From Phycisphaerales bacterium UBA1161 (GTDB lineage: Bacteria; Planctomycetota; Phycisphaerae; Tepidisphaerales; Tepidisphaeraceae): 11,994 nt of DNA. Under the pieces are notes generated by a model. That model was given only the letters and a program-made list of their open reading frames with translations. It was not told the origin of the DNA and ran no database searches. Both the position numbers and the translations under genes were made by a program. Location: contig DBZL01000070.1 in assembly GCA_002311745.1 (NCBI GenBank), positions 1-11,994 of the forward strand, written 5' to 3'. Positions 1 to 7,189 of this stretch are shown piece after piece (the first letter of the stretch is position 1; each line of letters begins with the position of its first letter).

Positions 1-729
1 GACGCGTATGCCGATCCGCCGGGCGCCACCGAGCAGTACCACAGCGAGCAGCTGGTGCGTTTGCCGCGATGCTTTTTGTGCTACGCTCCGCCGGCGGATG
101 GTCCGGAGGTTGGGCCCGTGCCCGCCACGGCGGCCGGGCGGATCACCTTCGGGTCGTTCAACAGCATCTCCAAGCTGTCCGATGCGACGGTGGCGATGTG
201 GTCGCAGGTATTGTCGGCTGTGCCCAACAGCCGGCTAATGATCAAGGGCCAGGGTCTGACCGATGCCCCAGTGCGTCAGCAGGTGCTGGAGCGGTTCGCG
301 GCCCACGGCATCGCGGCCGACCGCCTGGAATTGCACAGCAGCATTGCGTCGCTGGCCGGCCACCTGGAGCTGTATCACCAGATCGACATCGCCCTGGACA
401 CCTATCCGTATCACGGCACGACGACGAGTTGCGAGGCGATGTGGATGGGGGTGCCGGTCGTGACGTTGGCGGGCAAGACGCACGCTTCTCGCGTGGGGGT
501 GAGTCTCTTATCGAACGTGGGGTTGGAGCAACTGATCGCCCAGACGCCGGAGCAATACGTGCAGATTGCCGCGGACCTGGCCAAGGACCTGGCTGCACTG
601 AGCGTGTTGCGGTCCGCGCTGCGGTCACGCCTGGCCGCATCGCCGCTGCTGGACGGGAGCGGCTTGGCGCGTGAAGTGGAAGCCGCTTATCGCGTCATGT
701 GGAAACAGTGGTGTGAAAATCGCCGCTAG
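1..729 (+). CDS. O-GlcNAc transferase (SPINDLY)-type glycosyltransferase, C-terminal part
   Basis: The reading frame is open from base 1 and ends at TAG 727-729; the start and any N-terminal TPR repeats lie upstream of the window. The 242 visible codons match the C-terminal catalytic half of the GT41 family (UDP-GlcNAc:protein O-GlcNAc transferase). Visible family motifs are DPPGATEQYHSEQLVRLP near residues 5-22, FGSFNSISK near 50-58 (its Lys corresponds to the UDP-contacting Lys of OGT), then YPYHGTTTSCEAMWMGVPVV, the most conserved GT41 block, which binds the nucleotide sugar, and SRVGVSLLSNVGL. The ending ayrvMWKQWC is also typical. By family it transfers a sugar to Ser/Thr side chains of cytosolic proteins; the true substrate is unknown, and bacterial members are often of uncertain specificity. 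The stop overlaps that of the convergent gene by four bases. Confidence 0.93.
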   Translation, partial: DAYADPPGATEQYHSEQLVRLPRCFLCYAPPADGPEVGPVPATAAGRITFGSFNSISKLSDATVAMWSQVLSAVPNSRLMIKGQGLTDAPVRQQVLERFAAHGIAADRLELHSSIASLAGHLELYHQIDIALDTYPYHGTTTSCEAMWMGVPVVTLAGKTHASRVGVSLLSNVGLEQLIAQTPEQYVQIAADLAKDLAALSVLRSALRSRLAASPLLDGSGLAREVEAAYRVMWKQWCENRR

Positions 730-1847
730 CGCTTTCGGTTTGGCGCGTTCTCAAAAAGGGGATTGGTAATGGCCATCTTGGCCGGCGCGGAGGCCGGCGC
801 ATTTGCCGCCGGCTGCGCGGGAGACTCTGCCCGGTCGATCTGGGGCTCGGGGGTTTGGTCCTGGCCAATTTCCGCGGGGGCCACGTCCGGTTTATAGAGT
901 CGGCCGCTGAATGCTTTGAGGTATTCGGTCCAGTTTCCTTCAACGCCGGCCGCTTCGCCGCGCGTGGCGCTTAAGGCCATCATCAGCTTGGCATCCAGGT
1001 TTTCGATGACGTGGACGGCGATGGCCTCGGGGGTTGCCGGTGTGCGCGGCGAGCCAAACTCCGCTTCGCCGTGATGGCTCAGGATGATGTGCTGCACGAC
1101 GTCGATCAGCGCCTGGGGCAACGGCTCGCCCAGAAGCTGCTCGGCGGTTTTGGCCTTCTGCTCGACCCACATCGCCGACTTGACCAGGTGCCCGATGAGC
1201 TGACCGCCGTCGCTGTAGCTGAACGCGCACTCGTAGCACAGCTCCCACGTCTTGGCGATGTCGTGCAGAAAAATCCCGGCGATGACCAGGTCGCGGTTGA
1301 GCTTGGGATAGAACTTGCACACGGCGTCGGCCACTTCCATGGAGTTGAGCGTGTGCTCGAGCAATCCGCCCAAAAACGCGTGGTGGAAACTCATCGCCGC
1401 CGGCGCCTTGCGAAAATCCTGCATGAGCTGCTGGTCGTCCAGATAGGCTTGCAGCAGCGCCGCCAGATGGCGGTTCTGGATGCTCGAGCAAATTTCCACC
1501 ACGCGCGACCACATCTGATCGATGTCGCGCTGGGTCTGGGGGACCAGGTCGGCCACGTCGAAAGTCCCCTCCTTGGCGGCCCACATCTGCTCGATGATGA
1601 GTTGCAGATTGTTCTGGTAATTTTCGACGCGGCCCCGCAGGCGCAGGAATCCGGCTTCCGGCATGGCGTTGAACATGTCGCGCGTGGCGTTCCAGACGCG
1701 GGCGGTCAATTGCCCCGTGCGGTCGGAGCAAAACGCCTTGATGTAATATTTGCCCGCGCTGGTGGCGGCCAACTGCTTGTTGGCGATGACGTACACATCC
1801 TCCACCACGTCCCCCGGGGCGCAGTCGCGAAGATACAAACGGCGCAT
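726..1847 (-). CDS. YhaM-like 3'-5' exoribonuclease (OB-fold plus HD domain)
   Basis: A 373-residue protein. Residues about 10-95 resemble an OB-fold nucleic-acid-binding domain (KAFCSDRTGQLTARVW, then LRLRGRVENYQNNLQLII). Residues about 150-300 form an HD metal-dependent phosphohydrolase domain: H155/H156, H165, the H195-D196 pair in GIFLHDIAK, HH 258-259 in ILSHHGEAEFGSP, and D285 in ENLDAKLMM. This order and the SHHG.xEFGSP block are characteristic of the YhaM family, known in Bacillus as a Mn/Co-dependent 3'-5' exonuclease on RNA and single-stranded DNA. The last 60 residues are Pro/Ala-rich, probably disordered, and extend past the usual ~315-residue family length. It lies 33 bases downstream of sod on the same strand, so co-transcription is likely; no good Shine-Dalgarno is visible before the ATG. 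Nuclease activity is inferred from the family. Confidence 0.85.
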   Translation of the reverse strand: MRRLYLRDCAPGDVVEDVYVIANKQLAATSAGKYYIKAFCSDRTGQLTARVWNATRDMFNAMPEAGFLRLRGRVENYQNNLQLIIEQMWAAKEGTFDVADLVPQTQRDIDQMWSRVVEICSSIQNRHLAALLQAYLDDQQLMQDFRKAPAAMSFHHAFLGGLLEHTLNSMEVADAVCKFYPKLNRDLVIAGIFLHDIAKTWELCYECAFSYSDGGQLIGHLVKSAMWVEQKAKTAEQLLGEPLPQALIDVVQHIILSHHGEAEFGSPRTPATPEAIAVHVIENLDAKLMMALSATRGEAAGVEGNWTEYLKAFSGRLYKPDVAPAEIGQDQTPEPQIDRAESPAQPAANAPASAPAKMAITNPLFENAPNRKR

Positions 1848-1880
1848 GTGGTTGGCTTTTTTGTACGAAGCGCCCCGCGG

Positions 1881-2498
1881 CTACTTCGCCTTGCCCAATC
1901 GTTCGTCAGCCGCTTTCCAATTGATCACGTTCCACCAGGCCGCGACGTATTCCGGCCGGCGATTCTGGTACTTTAGATAGTACGCGTGCTCCCAAACGTC
2001 CAGTCCGATCACGGGGAAAGCCGCCTCCATGAGCGGACTGTCCTGGTTGGCCGTGGAGAGGATTTCCAGTTTGCCGCCCCTGCTGATCAGCCAGGCCCAA
2101 CCCGAACCGAATCGCCCCATGGCCGCGGCCGTGAATTTCTCCTTGAACTGATCGAACGATCCGAAGGCGCTGTTGATCGCCGCGGCCAGCTTGCCGATGG
2201 GCGTCGCCCCGGGCTTGCCGGCGGGGTTGAGAATCTCCCAGAACAACGAGTGATTGTGGTGCCCGCCGCCGTTGTTGCGGACCGCCGTCTTAATGGCCTC
2301 GGGGACGATCGCCAGGTTTTTGGCCAGCAGTTCCTCCACGGTCTTGCTCATCAGTTGGGGCGCCTGTTCCAGGGCTTTGTTCAGGTTGGCCACGTAGGCC
2401 GCGTGATGCTTGTCGTGATGGATTTCCATCGTCGCTTTATCAATGTGGGGTTCGAGCGCATCGCTGGGAAATGGCAGCGGCGGAAGCGTGAATGCCAT
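1881..2498 (-). CDS. sodA: Superoxide dismutase, Mn-type (Fe/Mn family)
   Basis: A 205-residue full-length Fe/Mn superoxide dismutase, converting superoxide to oxygen and hydrogen peroxide in the cytosol; no signal peptide is present. All four metal ligands are visible: H27 in [10 protein letters not shown]83 in the [11 protein letters not shown] block, and D167 and H171 in the family signature DVWEHAYY. The outer-sphere Gln comes from ANQDSPL (Q152), and the GGGH block lacks the Gln of Fe enzymes, both pointing to the Mn type; metal preference still needs biochemistry. The start is well supported: GGGAGG sits five bases before the ATG (2504-2509 on the complementary strand). It heads a probable two-gene unit with the YhaM-like nuclease and has its own promoter-like region at 2530-2565. 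Confidence 0.97.
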   Translation of the reverse strand: MAFTLPPLPFPSDALEPHIDKATMEIHHDKHHAAYVANLNKALEQAPQLMSKTVEELLAKNLAIVPEAIKTAVRNNGGGHHNHSLFWEILNPAGKPGATPIGKLAAAINSAFGSFDQFKEKFTAAAMGRFGSGWAWLISRGGKLEILSTANQDSPLMEAAFPVIGLDVWEHAYYLKYQNRRPEYVAAWWNVINWKAADERLGKAK

Positions 2499-2503
2499 GA
2501 CGG

Positions 2504-2509
2504 CCTCCC
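2504..2509 (-). promoter_or_regulatory. Ribosome binding site of sodA
   Basis: GGGAGG on the minus strand, five bases before the ATG at 2498. It fixes the sodA start and contrasts with several neighbouring genes that have no such site. Confidence 0.75.
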
Positions 2510-2530
2510 GGATGAAAAGCAGTTTCGTAC

Positions 2531-2543
2531 ACCTGAATCAGGT
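2531..2543. promoter_or_regulatory. 13-bp palindrome ACCTGA-A-TCAGGT, candidate operator
   Basis: A perfect dyad (6+1+6) located 11-23 bases downstream of the TATAAT box in the direction of sodA transcription, so at or just after the expected transcription start. That is a typical place for a repressor site in an oxidative-stress gene. The regulator is unknown; the sequence is not one I can assign to Fur, PerR or another known family. Confidence 0.4.
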
Positions 2544-2548
2544 ACGGC

Positions 2549-2564
2549 GGCGAATTATATCGCC
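2549..2564 (-). promoter_or_regulatory. Putative sodA -10 element within a short inverted repeat
   Basis: On the minus strand, 2559-2554 read exactly TATAAT. The box is flanked by an inverted repeat (GGCGA 2549-2553 and TCGCC 2560-2564), so it forms the loop of a potential 5-bp stem. No good -35 is found 17-18 bases upstream; a TTGACG further upstream (about 2595) is too distant to pair with this box. The 5' leader would be about 50 bases. Assignment as a promoter is inferred from the consensus and the position. Confidence 0.45.
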
Positions 2565-2761
2565 GATTTGCACAGCCTATAGGGCTGGCAAATATGCGTC
2601 AACCGCAATTCCACCGGCGTCTGGCCGTCGGGCGGCTGATCGCGCAGGCGGCGGCCCTCGCAAGACTTACGTTTCGTTTACAGCGTGGCGCCGCAAAGGC
2701 CCGATAAAACCAGGATGGGGCCGGCGTCGAGCCCGCCGTGTGGACTTGGCCCGGCCCGGCT

Positions 2762-2790
2762 TTGACGTGGCCCAAACGCCGCCTTAGACT
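2762..2790 (+). promoter_or_regulatory. Putative sigma70 promoter for the amidohydrolase
   Basis: TTGACG (2762-2767), a 17-base spacer, then TAGACT (2785-2790). The expected start of transcription is near 2797, giving a leader of about 28 bases before ATG 2825. It also makes the upstream in-frame ATG at 2738 unlikely as a start, because that codon precedes the promoter. Confidence 0.5.
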
Positions 2791-2824
2791 GGACTCTTTT
2801 AGCCAGAAGCGGATCGTCGCATCC

Positions 2825-3703
2825 ATGATTGTCGATTGTCACACGCATATTTGGCAGTCCCCCGAGCAGCTTGGGCAGCTCGAGCTTGGGGATGCCCCCC
2901 GCGCCCAGGGACGTCAGTTCCGCGCCCTACCGGCCAGCAAAAGCCCTTGGCGGGACATCCCCGCCGCCGACCCGGACCACCACTGGGCCGAAAGTTCCCT
3001 GGTAGACAAATCCATCGTCTTGGGATTCAAAAGCAAGTACCTCCAGGCGGAAATCCCCAACGCCTATGTCGCCCAGTACGTCCACCGATTTCCGCAAAAG
3101 CTGATAGGTTTTGCGGGAATCGACCCCACCGAACGCTCGGCGTTGGATGAATTGCGATCCGCCCGCGAGGATTTGCAGCTTCGCGGTGTGACCCTCTCGC
3201 CCGCCAACCAGGATTTCCATCCCACCGACTCGCGGGCCATGCGATTGTACGAGGAGGCCCAGCGCCTGGACATGCCGATTTTGATTCACCCGGTCGGGCA
3301 ATTTGCCGAGCAGAGCAAGCTGGAGTTCGCCCGCCCCTACCTGTTCGACGAAGTCGTGCGCACGTTTCCCACGCTACGGATCATTTTCGCGCAGTTGGGG
3401 CACCCCTGGCTGGACGAGACGATCTGCCTGTTGGGCAAGCACGCCAACGTCTTTGCCGATGTCAGCGGATTGCTGTCGCGGCCCTGGCAGGCGTACAACG
3501 CCCTGGTGTCCGCCCACCAGGCGCAGGTGATCGACAAGCTGCTCTTTGGCAGCGATTTCCCCTACACCAGCGTCAGCGACTGCATCGAGGCGGTCTACAG
3601 CATCAACCAGTTCGCCCAGGGAACCAATCTTCCGGTGGTCCCGCGCGAAGCGCTTCGCGGTATCGTCGAGCGCGATGCGTTGGCGCTGCTTGGCTTGTCG
3701 TAA
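2825..3703 (+). CDS. Amidohydrolase family 2 (TIM-barrel metal-dependent hydrolase)
   Basis: A 292-residue protein starting MIVDCHTHIW, the classic first strand of amidohydrolase_2 enzymes, with the metal-binding HxH at H6 and H8. Further expected metal or active-site residues follow in order: H155 in ILIHPVG, H193 in AQLGHPWLDE, and D244 in LLFGSDFPY. Length fits the family, whose members include decarboxylases and hydrolases such as ACMS decarboxylase, and TIM-barrel hydrolases of lactones and amides. The substrate cannot be read from sequence. I chose ATG 2825 over the in-frame ATG 2738 because the family starts here and a promoter lies between the two. A probable lipoprotein gene follows after 29 bases, so the two may be co-transcribed. 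Confidence 0.88.
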   Translation: MIVDCHTHIWQSPEQLGQLELGDAPRAQGRQFRALPASKSPWRDIPAADPDHHWAESSLVDKSIVLGFKSKYLQAEIPNAYVAQYVHRFPQKLIGFAGIDPTERSALDELRSAREDLQLRGVTLSPANQDFHPTDSRAMRLYEEAQRLDMPILIHPVGQFAEQSKLEFARPYLFDEVVRTFPTLRIIFAQLGHPWLDETICLLGKHANVFADVSGLLSRPWQAYNALVSAHQAQVIDKLLFGSDFPYTSVSDCIEAVYSINQFAQGTNLPVVPREALRGIVERDALALLGLS

Positions 3704-3708
3704 TCAGC

Positions 3709-3728
3709 GCAGGCGGCCTGCAAGGAGG
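3709..3728 (+). promoter_or_regulatory. Palindrome abutting a strong Shine-Dalgarno
   Basis: GCAGGC-G-GCCTGC (3709-3721) is a perfect dyad that would fold as a 5-bp stem with a CGG loop. It is directly followed by AAGGAGG (3722-3728), four bases before the TTG start at 3733. The hairpin could shield the upstream RNA or tune translation; that role is an inference, while the ribosome site is clear. Confidence 0.5.
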
Positions 3729-3732
3729 ACGA

Positions 3733-4410
3733 TTGATCCGCTCGCAATCGTTAAAATTCCCTCTCGGCGCGACGCTGATTATCCTGGGGACGATGGCATG
3801 CGGCGGCTGCGCCTCCCACGCGGATGGGAATCTGCACCTCATCAGCCTCGATCACGGCCGCGATTTTTGTCAGAATTTCTCCGAGGCCTACGTCAGCCGC
3901 AGCCCCACCGGCGACGTCGATATCGTGCTGGTGCAGGATGGCATCCAGCCGGCCCAGCATGACGATCCCACCAAGCCCCTGACGCCGCAGCCGCGTGTGC
4001 TGCCGCGGCAATTCGTGCACCTCCGCGTCTTCTGGAAACCGCTGGGCCACAAGGCCGACCACCCGGCCAGCACCAACGCATCCGTCCAGTGGTGCCTCCT
4101 GGGCAACGGCCCCGCCGGCAAAAGTGTGCTGGAATACGGCGGCTCCGGCCTGGTCGTGTTGGACGACGGACCCAACGGCACCACGGTCACCATCCGCACC
4201 GCCTGGCTCAAAGCCGTCAGTCAACGCGGCGACATGACCGACCCCATGGGGCCGTCGCGATTGCAGGGATCGATCCGCGCCATCAAGGACCCCGATCGCG
4301 TCGCCGCCCTGCTGGCCGAAATGAAAGCCGCCCTGGGCACGATGTCCGAAGTCCAGGCATCCCAGCGCGCCACCGCCGTGCCTAAGCGCCTGAGCGTCAG
4401 CCCGAATTAG
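3733..4410 (+). CDS. Probable lipoprotein of unknown function
   Basis: A 225-residue protein that I cannot assign to a family. It starts with TTG at 3733, chosen because a full AAGGAGG lies four bases upstream and because a signal-peptide-like N-terminus follows: R3 and K8, then a hydrophobic stretch (FPLGATLIILGTMA) and Cys residues at 23 and 26 (ACGGCAS). This suggests a lipid-anchored exported protein, with C23 or C26 as the modified Cys; neither is an ideal lipobox, since the -3 position is not Leu. The mature part has beta-strand-like segments (DVDIVLVQDG, FVHLRVFWKPLG, SGLVVLDDG, TTVTIRTAWLKAV) and a helical C-terminus. It follows the amidohydrolase by 29 bases. Export and lipidation are inferred. 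Confidence 0.75.
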   Translation: MIRSQSLKFPLGATLIILGTMACGGCASHADGNLHLISLDHGRDFCQNFSEAYVSRSPTGDVDIVLVQDGIQPAQHDDPTKPLTPQPRVLPRQFVHLRVFWKPLGHKADHPASTNASVQWCLLGNGPAGKSVLEYGGSGLVVLDDGPNGTTVTIRTAWLKAVSQRGDMTDPMGPSRLQGSIRAIKDPDRVAALLAEMKAALGTMSEVQASQRATAVPKRLSVSPN

Positions 4411-4501
4411 AGCTTTTGATATTCTGTTAAACCGGACGAGTGCGGCAGCCCGGCCCGATTTGTCCTGGACCCGATCTTCTGACGGCTCCATTTGCATGCT
4501 G

Positions 4502-4529
4502 AGCCGGCCCGTCCTCGGGCCGAGCTTTT
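4502..4529 (+). terminator. GC-rich hairpin with short T tract, weak terminator candidate
   Basis: CGGCCCG (4505-4511), loop TCCT, CGGGCCG (4516-4522); with one bulged A the stem extends by AGC (4502-4504) against GCT (4524-4526), followed by TTT. It is 95 bases past the lipoprotein stop and just before the next gene. The short T run makes it a weak intrinsic terminator; it partly overlaps the candidate -35 of the next promoter. Confidence 0.4.
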
Positions 4530-4557
4530 GCATCCGCAACGGTACGGACCTTAAAAT
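4528..4557 (+). promoter_or_regulatory. Putative promoter of the SPFH-propeller gene, possibly leaderless
   Basis: TTGCAT (4528-4533), an 18-base spacer, then TAAAAT (4552-4557), which differs from TATAAT at one base. The box ends six bases before ATG 4564, so transcription should begin at or next to the start codon. No Shine-Dalgarno is present, which fits a leaderless transcript. Confidence 0.45.
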
Positions 4558-4563
4558 CGCACC

Positions 4564-6075
4564 ATGCTGCGCGAGGGAGAGCTGGCGGCCCGCGCCAACG
4601 GGCAGATCGAACTGCACGCGGGCATCGTGCGCGTGCAATGGGATTTGCCGGAGTTGATTACCGCCGACGGCTACGCCGTCCGCGGACGATTCACGTGCAA
4701 CCTGCGGTTGTTGTCCGATCCCAACGAAATGAAGATGCTGGCCGAAGCGCTGCTCTCGACGCGGTCGGTGGTGAGCGTCGCGGACGTGATCGAGCATTTC
4801 TCGCCGTCCATCCGGGCCGCGGCCCAGCATCACGCCCCCGCCTGTAGCGCCGAGGAGATGTTGACCGATATCGGCCGGCAAAACTTCACGTCCGTTCTCT
4901 TGGAAGCCGCCAAGCCCATCGCGTTTGTCAGCGGTCTGGAGCTGATGCCGCCGATCCTGCTGGAACTGGACTGTCCGGCGCTGGGCCAGCAGCGGTTTGC
5001 CCAGCGCCGCGCCGCCGAGCAGGCCGAGCAGTTGCAGCGCAGCGCCCAGCTTCTGGAGCAGTTCCAGGTCATTCGCCGTTCGGCGCCCGATCTGCCCGCC
5101 GGGCAAATCCTCCAGCGGATCAGCCCGGCCGATCAGGCCGGTCTGCTGCGCTCGCTGCTGCTGGCCTCGGCCGCCACCGCGGATCGCCTCTGGGCGGCCG
5201 CCGGGCCGAACTTGATCGAAATCCCGGCGGGCCCATCGCCCACGCCCCGCCTGATCCCGCTCCCGGGCGACCTCGGTCCGCTGCGAAGCGTGCGCGGCAG
5301 CGCGGAGGGCTGGCTGCTGCTGGGCGGCCGCGGTGGCGTCGCCAAGGTCCAACCCGACTCCAGCGCCCCCGCCCCCCTGTACCGCGACCCGCAGGTTTTA
5401 TCCCAGCTTGGTTTCAACGGCGCGGTGATCCCGCCGCGCGGGGATCGGCTCTGGGCCAGCCATGGGGAAGCGGGCTTGGTCTGCTGGGACTTGGATCGGC
5501 CCGATCAACCGCGTTGCGCCATCCGCCCCGGCTCCGCCCAGGACGCCTTCGCGTCGGCCCGAAATTTGGCGGTGCTCGACCAAGACCGATTGATCTTCAG
5601 CGCCGGCCCGCACCTCATGGTGGTTTTGCCCGACGACTCCGTGCGGCGCATGGGCACAGGCCCCGCGGACATCCTGGCGATTTTTGTCCAGCCCCAGCGC
5701 ATCGTCGTCGTGCGCGAGGACGGGCAGATCTGCGTTCATGGTCATGTTGATCTGGCGGAGACGGCTCGGCAAACGCGAGCCGGCCGGCTGAGCGCCGCGG
5801 GCGCTTTGCCCTGGCTGGGGGAGTCGCGGCTTCTGCTGGCCGGCGTGGATGGTCCGATCCTGTGCGTCGCCTTGGATGATGATCTGACCACGCAGTATGC
5901 CAGTGCGCACCTGGCGCCGCGGATCGTCGCCGGATCAGCCGCGCGCGTCGCGGCCGTGACCTCCGATCGTCAACGGCTGATTCTGTGGGATTCCTGGCTT
6001 GGCCATGAACCCGGCGCCCAGTTGCACCTGGCCGCGGTGGCCAAGCACCGCATCGCCGATTTGGCGTTCGCGTGA
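4564..6075 (+). CDS. SPFH-like domain fused to a WD40-like beta-propeller, unknown function
   Basis: A 503-residue protein. Residues about 15-140 look like an SPFH/band-7 domain: LITADGYAVRGRFTCNLRLLSDPNEMK (31-57), a helical SVADVIEHFSPSIRAAAQ, a SAEEMLTDIGRQNFTSVLLEAAKPIAFVSGLELMPP segment, then the Ala/Gln/Glu-rich helix RRAAEQAEQLQRSAQLLEQFQ (148-168) that usually follows SPFH domains. Residues about 205-503 contain repeated beta strands such as DRLWASHGEAGLVCWDLD and QRLILWDSW, consistent with a beta-propeller. There is no signal peptide or membrane segment. The start is constrained by an in-frame TAA at 4552-4554. The SPFH domain looks short at its N-terminus. Domain calls are by eye: the fold assignment is moderately sure, the function unknown. 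A role as an oligomeric scaffold carrying a propeller is an inference. Confidence 0.75.
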   Translation: MLREGELAARANGQIELHAGIVRVQWDLPELITADGYAVRGRFTCNLRLLSDPNEMKMLAEALLSTRSVVSVADVIEHFSPSIRAAAQHHAPACSAEEMLTDIGRQNFTSVLLEAAKPIAFVSGLELMPPILLELDCPALGQQRFAQRRAAEQAEQLQRSAQLLEQFQVIRRSAPDLPAGQILQRISPADQAGLLRSLLLASAATADRLWAAAGPNLIEIPAGPSPTPRLIPLPGDLGPLRSVRGSAEGWLLLGGRGGVAKVQPDSSAPAPLYRDPQVLSQLGFNGAVIPPRGDRLWASHGEAGLVCWDLDRPDQPRCAIRPGSAQDAFASARNLAVLDQDRLIFSAGPHLMVVLPDDSVRRMGTGPADILAIFVQPQRIVVVREDGQICVHGHVDLAETARQTRAGRLSAAGALPWLGESRLLLAGVDGPILCVALDDDLTTQYASAHLAPRIVAGSAARVAAVTSDRQRLILWDSWLGHEPGAQLHLAAVAKHRIADLAFA

Positions 6076-6096
6076 CCGCTCTGATCCCCCCGCTCA

Positions 6097-7119
6097 TCAC
6101 GCAGGCGGGACCTTCGCAAACGCCTCGCGCAGAAACGTCAGGATGCGTCCCACCGCGGCCGGGGAAAGGTTCGACCCGTCGCCGCCGTCGTTCACCACAG
6201 AGGCACGCCCCGCGAGCGTCCGCGTATGACGCATCATGTCAATCTCGTCGATGTCCTTCGCGTACGCCAAATCAAAGGCCCATTTGCACAGGGGACCCAG
6301 CCATTTCAGATACGGCTGGGGCGGCGCGATAAAACGTTCGATGGCATCCTCGGCGCTGGAAACCGGGGCGTCCAGGACGATCGCGACCGGCGCGGGATCG
6401 CGCTCGGCCGCCAGGAGGGCCGCGTTGGCGCCGGTCTCCACGCCGACCACCGCCAGACGACGGGCATCGACGAACGGCCGGCGGCGCAGCATGGCCAGAG
6501 CGGCCCGAACATCCTCCGATTCGTTCAATCCGAAGGTGCGGCCCTGAGGATTGGCCGTCGCCGATCCGCGAACGGCCAGCACGAGCACGATCCATCCTTC
6601 TTCGTGCAAGGGTTTGACCAGGGGCAGCATCTGGCTGCGCGTCGCGTAGTGGCCGTGGACCAGCACCACCGCCGGCCACTTGCGATGCAGGGCGCTGTCC
6701 CCATCCGCCAGGATTCGCCGGGCATCCACCACCGGCACCAGCCACGCATCCAGCGGCCAGCCGTCCTCCGAGATGAAATTCACCGGATCGTAGTAAACGC
6801 CCTGAACGAACGGATCGATCTCCGCGGCCGCGATGCGCGGATGCGTCCCGCAGTACACCAATGCGCAAACCGCCAGCATCACCAACACGGGAATGAACGC
6901 CAGCCGGTACAGCAGGCCGCGCAAAAACCGCGCTAGCAGCGTCCCATCCTCCACCGGCAGGCCGCCGCGGCCCCAATCCCTCGGATCCGTCAATAATGTC
7001 CGACACAGCCAACGCAGGGCAATGCACAGCCCATGCCCCACCTTCCGCCAGGGAATGGCCCTTCGCGGCGAGGGCTCCGGGTCGCCCAGGTCCATTGGAT
7101 TCATTACCGGCCGCTGCAT
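6097..7119 (-). CDS. Membrane-anchored alpha/beta-hydrolase-fold protein with degenerate triad
   Basis: A 340-residue protein with a cytosolic N-terminal segment, one membrane helix at about 71-90 (YRLAFIPVLVMLAVCALVYC), then an alpha/beta-hydrolase domain. The oxyanion-side motif is clear (VVLVHGHYATR, 151-161). At the nucleophile elbow the sequence is VVGVETGANAALL, so the Ser of GxSxG is Glu (E228). After that point the only His is in MMRHTRTL, and no typical C-terminal catalytic His is seen; SVVNDGGDGSN occupies where an acid-and-His region is expected. It therefore looks like a catalytically inactive or repurposed member. It ends 21 bases from the SPFH-propeller gene (convergent) and is divergent from the SPOR-like gene. 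The ATG has only a weak AAAGG about ten bases upstream. The fold is confident; the function unknown. Confidence 0.8.
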   Translation of the reverse strand: MQRPVMNPMDLGDPEPSPRRAIPWRKVGHGLCIALRWLCRTLLTDPRDWGRGGLPVEDGTLLARFLRGLLYRLAFIPVLVMLAVCALVYCGTHPRIAAAEIDPFVQGVYYDPVNFISEDGWPLDAWLVPVVDARRILADGDSALHRKWPAVVLVHGHYATRSQMLPLVKPLHEEGWIVLVLAVRGSATANPQGRTFGLNESEDVRAALAMLRRRPFVDARRLAVVGVETGANAALLAAERDPAPVAIVLDAPVSSAEDAIERFIAPPQPYLKWLGPLCKWAFDLAYAKDIDEIDMMRHTRTLAGRASVVNDGGDGSNLSPAAVGRILTFLREAFAKVPPA

Positions 7120-7189
7120 AGGGTTTCTACGCCTTTGGCGATCCCCAACTGGTATGTACGATATATTTTTCGCAGAGTCACATTACCTT

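Larger units (their letters stand above)
2499..2824. other. Divergent intergenic regulatory region (326 bp)
   Basis: This gap separates sodA (minus) from the amidohydrolase (plus). The sod side (2530-2600) is AT-richer and holds a TATAAT box, a palindrome and a small inverted repeat. The amidohydrolase side (2762-2790) holds a sigma70-like promoter. The middle, about 2600-2755, is GC-rich; short open frames there give low-complexity Arg/Pro/Ala-rich peptides with no family resemblance, and I see no RNA gene. Confidence 0.6.

Noticed and set aside
1011..1976. A 321-codon plus-strand frame over the nuclease and sod genes
   Set aside because: It crosses two convincing minus-strand genes and has the Val/His/Gly-rich look of an antisense frame.
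2738..2824. An upstream in-frame ATG extending the amidohydrolase by 29 residues
   Set aside because: The extension is unlike the family and the ATG precedes a likely promoter at 2762-2790.
2599..2826. A 75-codon minus-strand frame in the sod-amidohydrolase gap
   Set aside because: It has no ribosome site, an Arg/Ala-rich low-complexity peptide, and overlaps the promoter and start of the amidohydrolase.
3751..5352. A 533-codon open frame on the minus strand
   Set aside because: It lies opposite two plus-strand genes, its peptide is rich in Gly, Gln and Arg without recognisable motifs, and it looks like a codon-bias shadow in GC-rich DNA.
6226..6936. A 236-codon plus-strand frame opposite the hydrolase
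   Set aside because: It is antisense to a gene with recognisable hydrolase motifs and has a low-complexity Arg/Gln/His composition.
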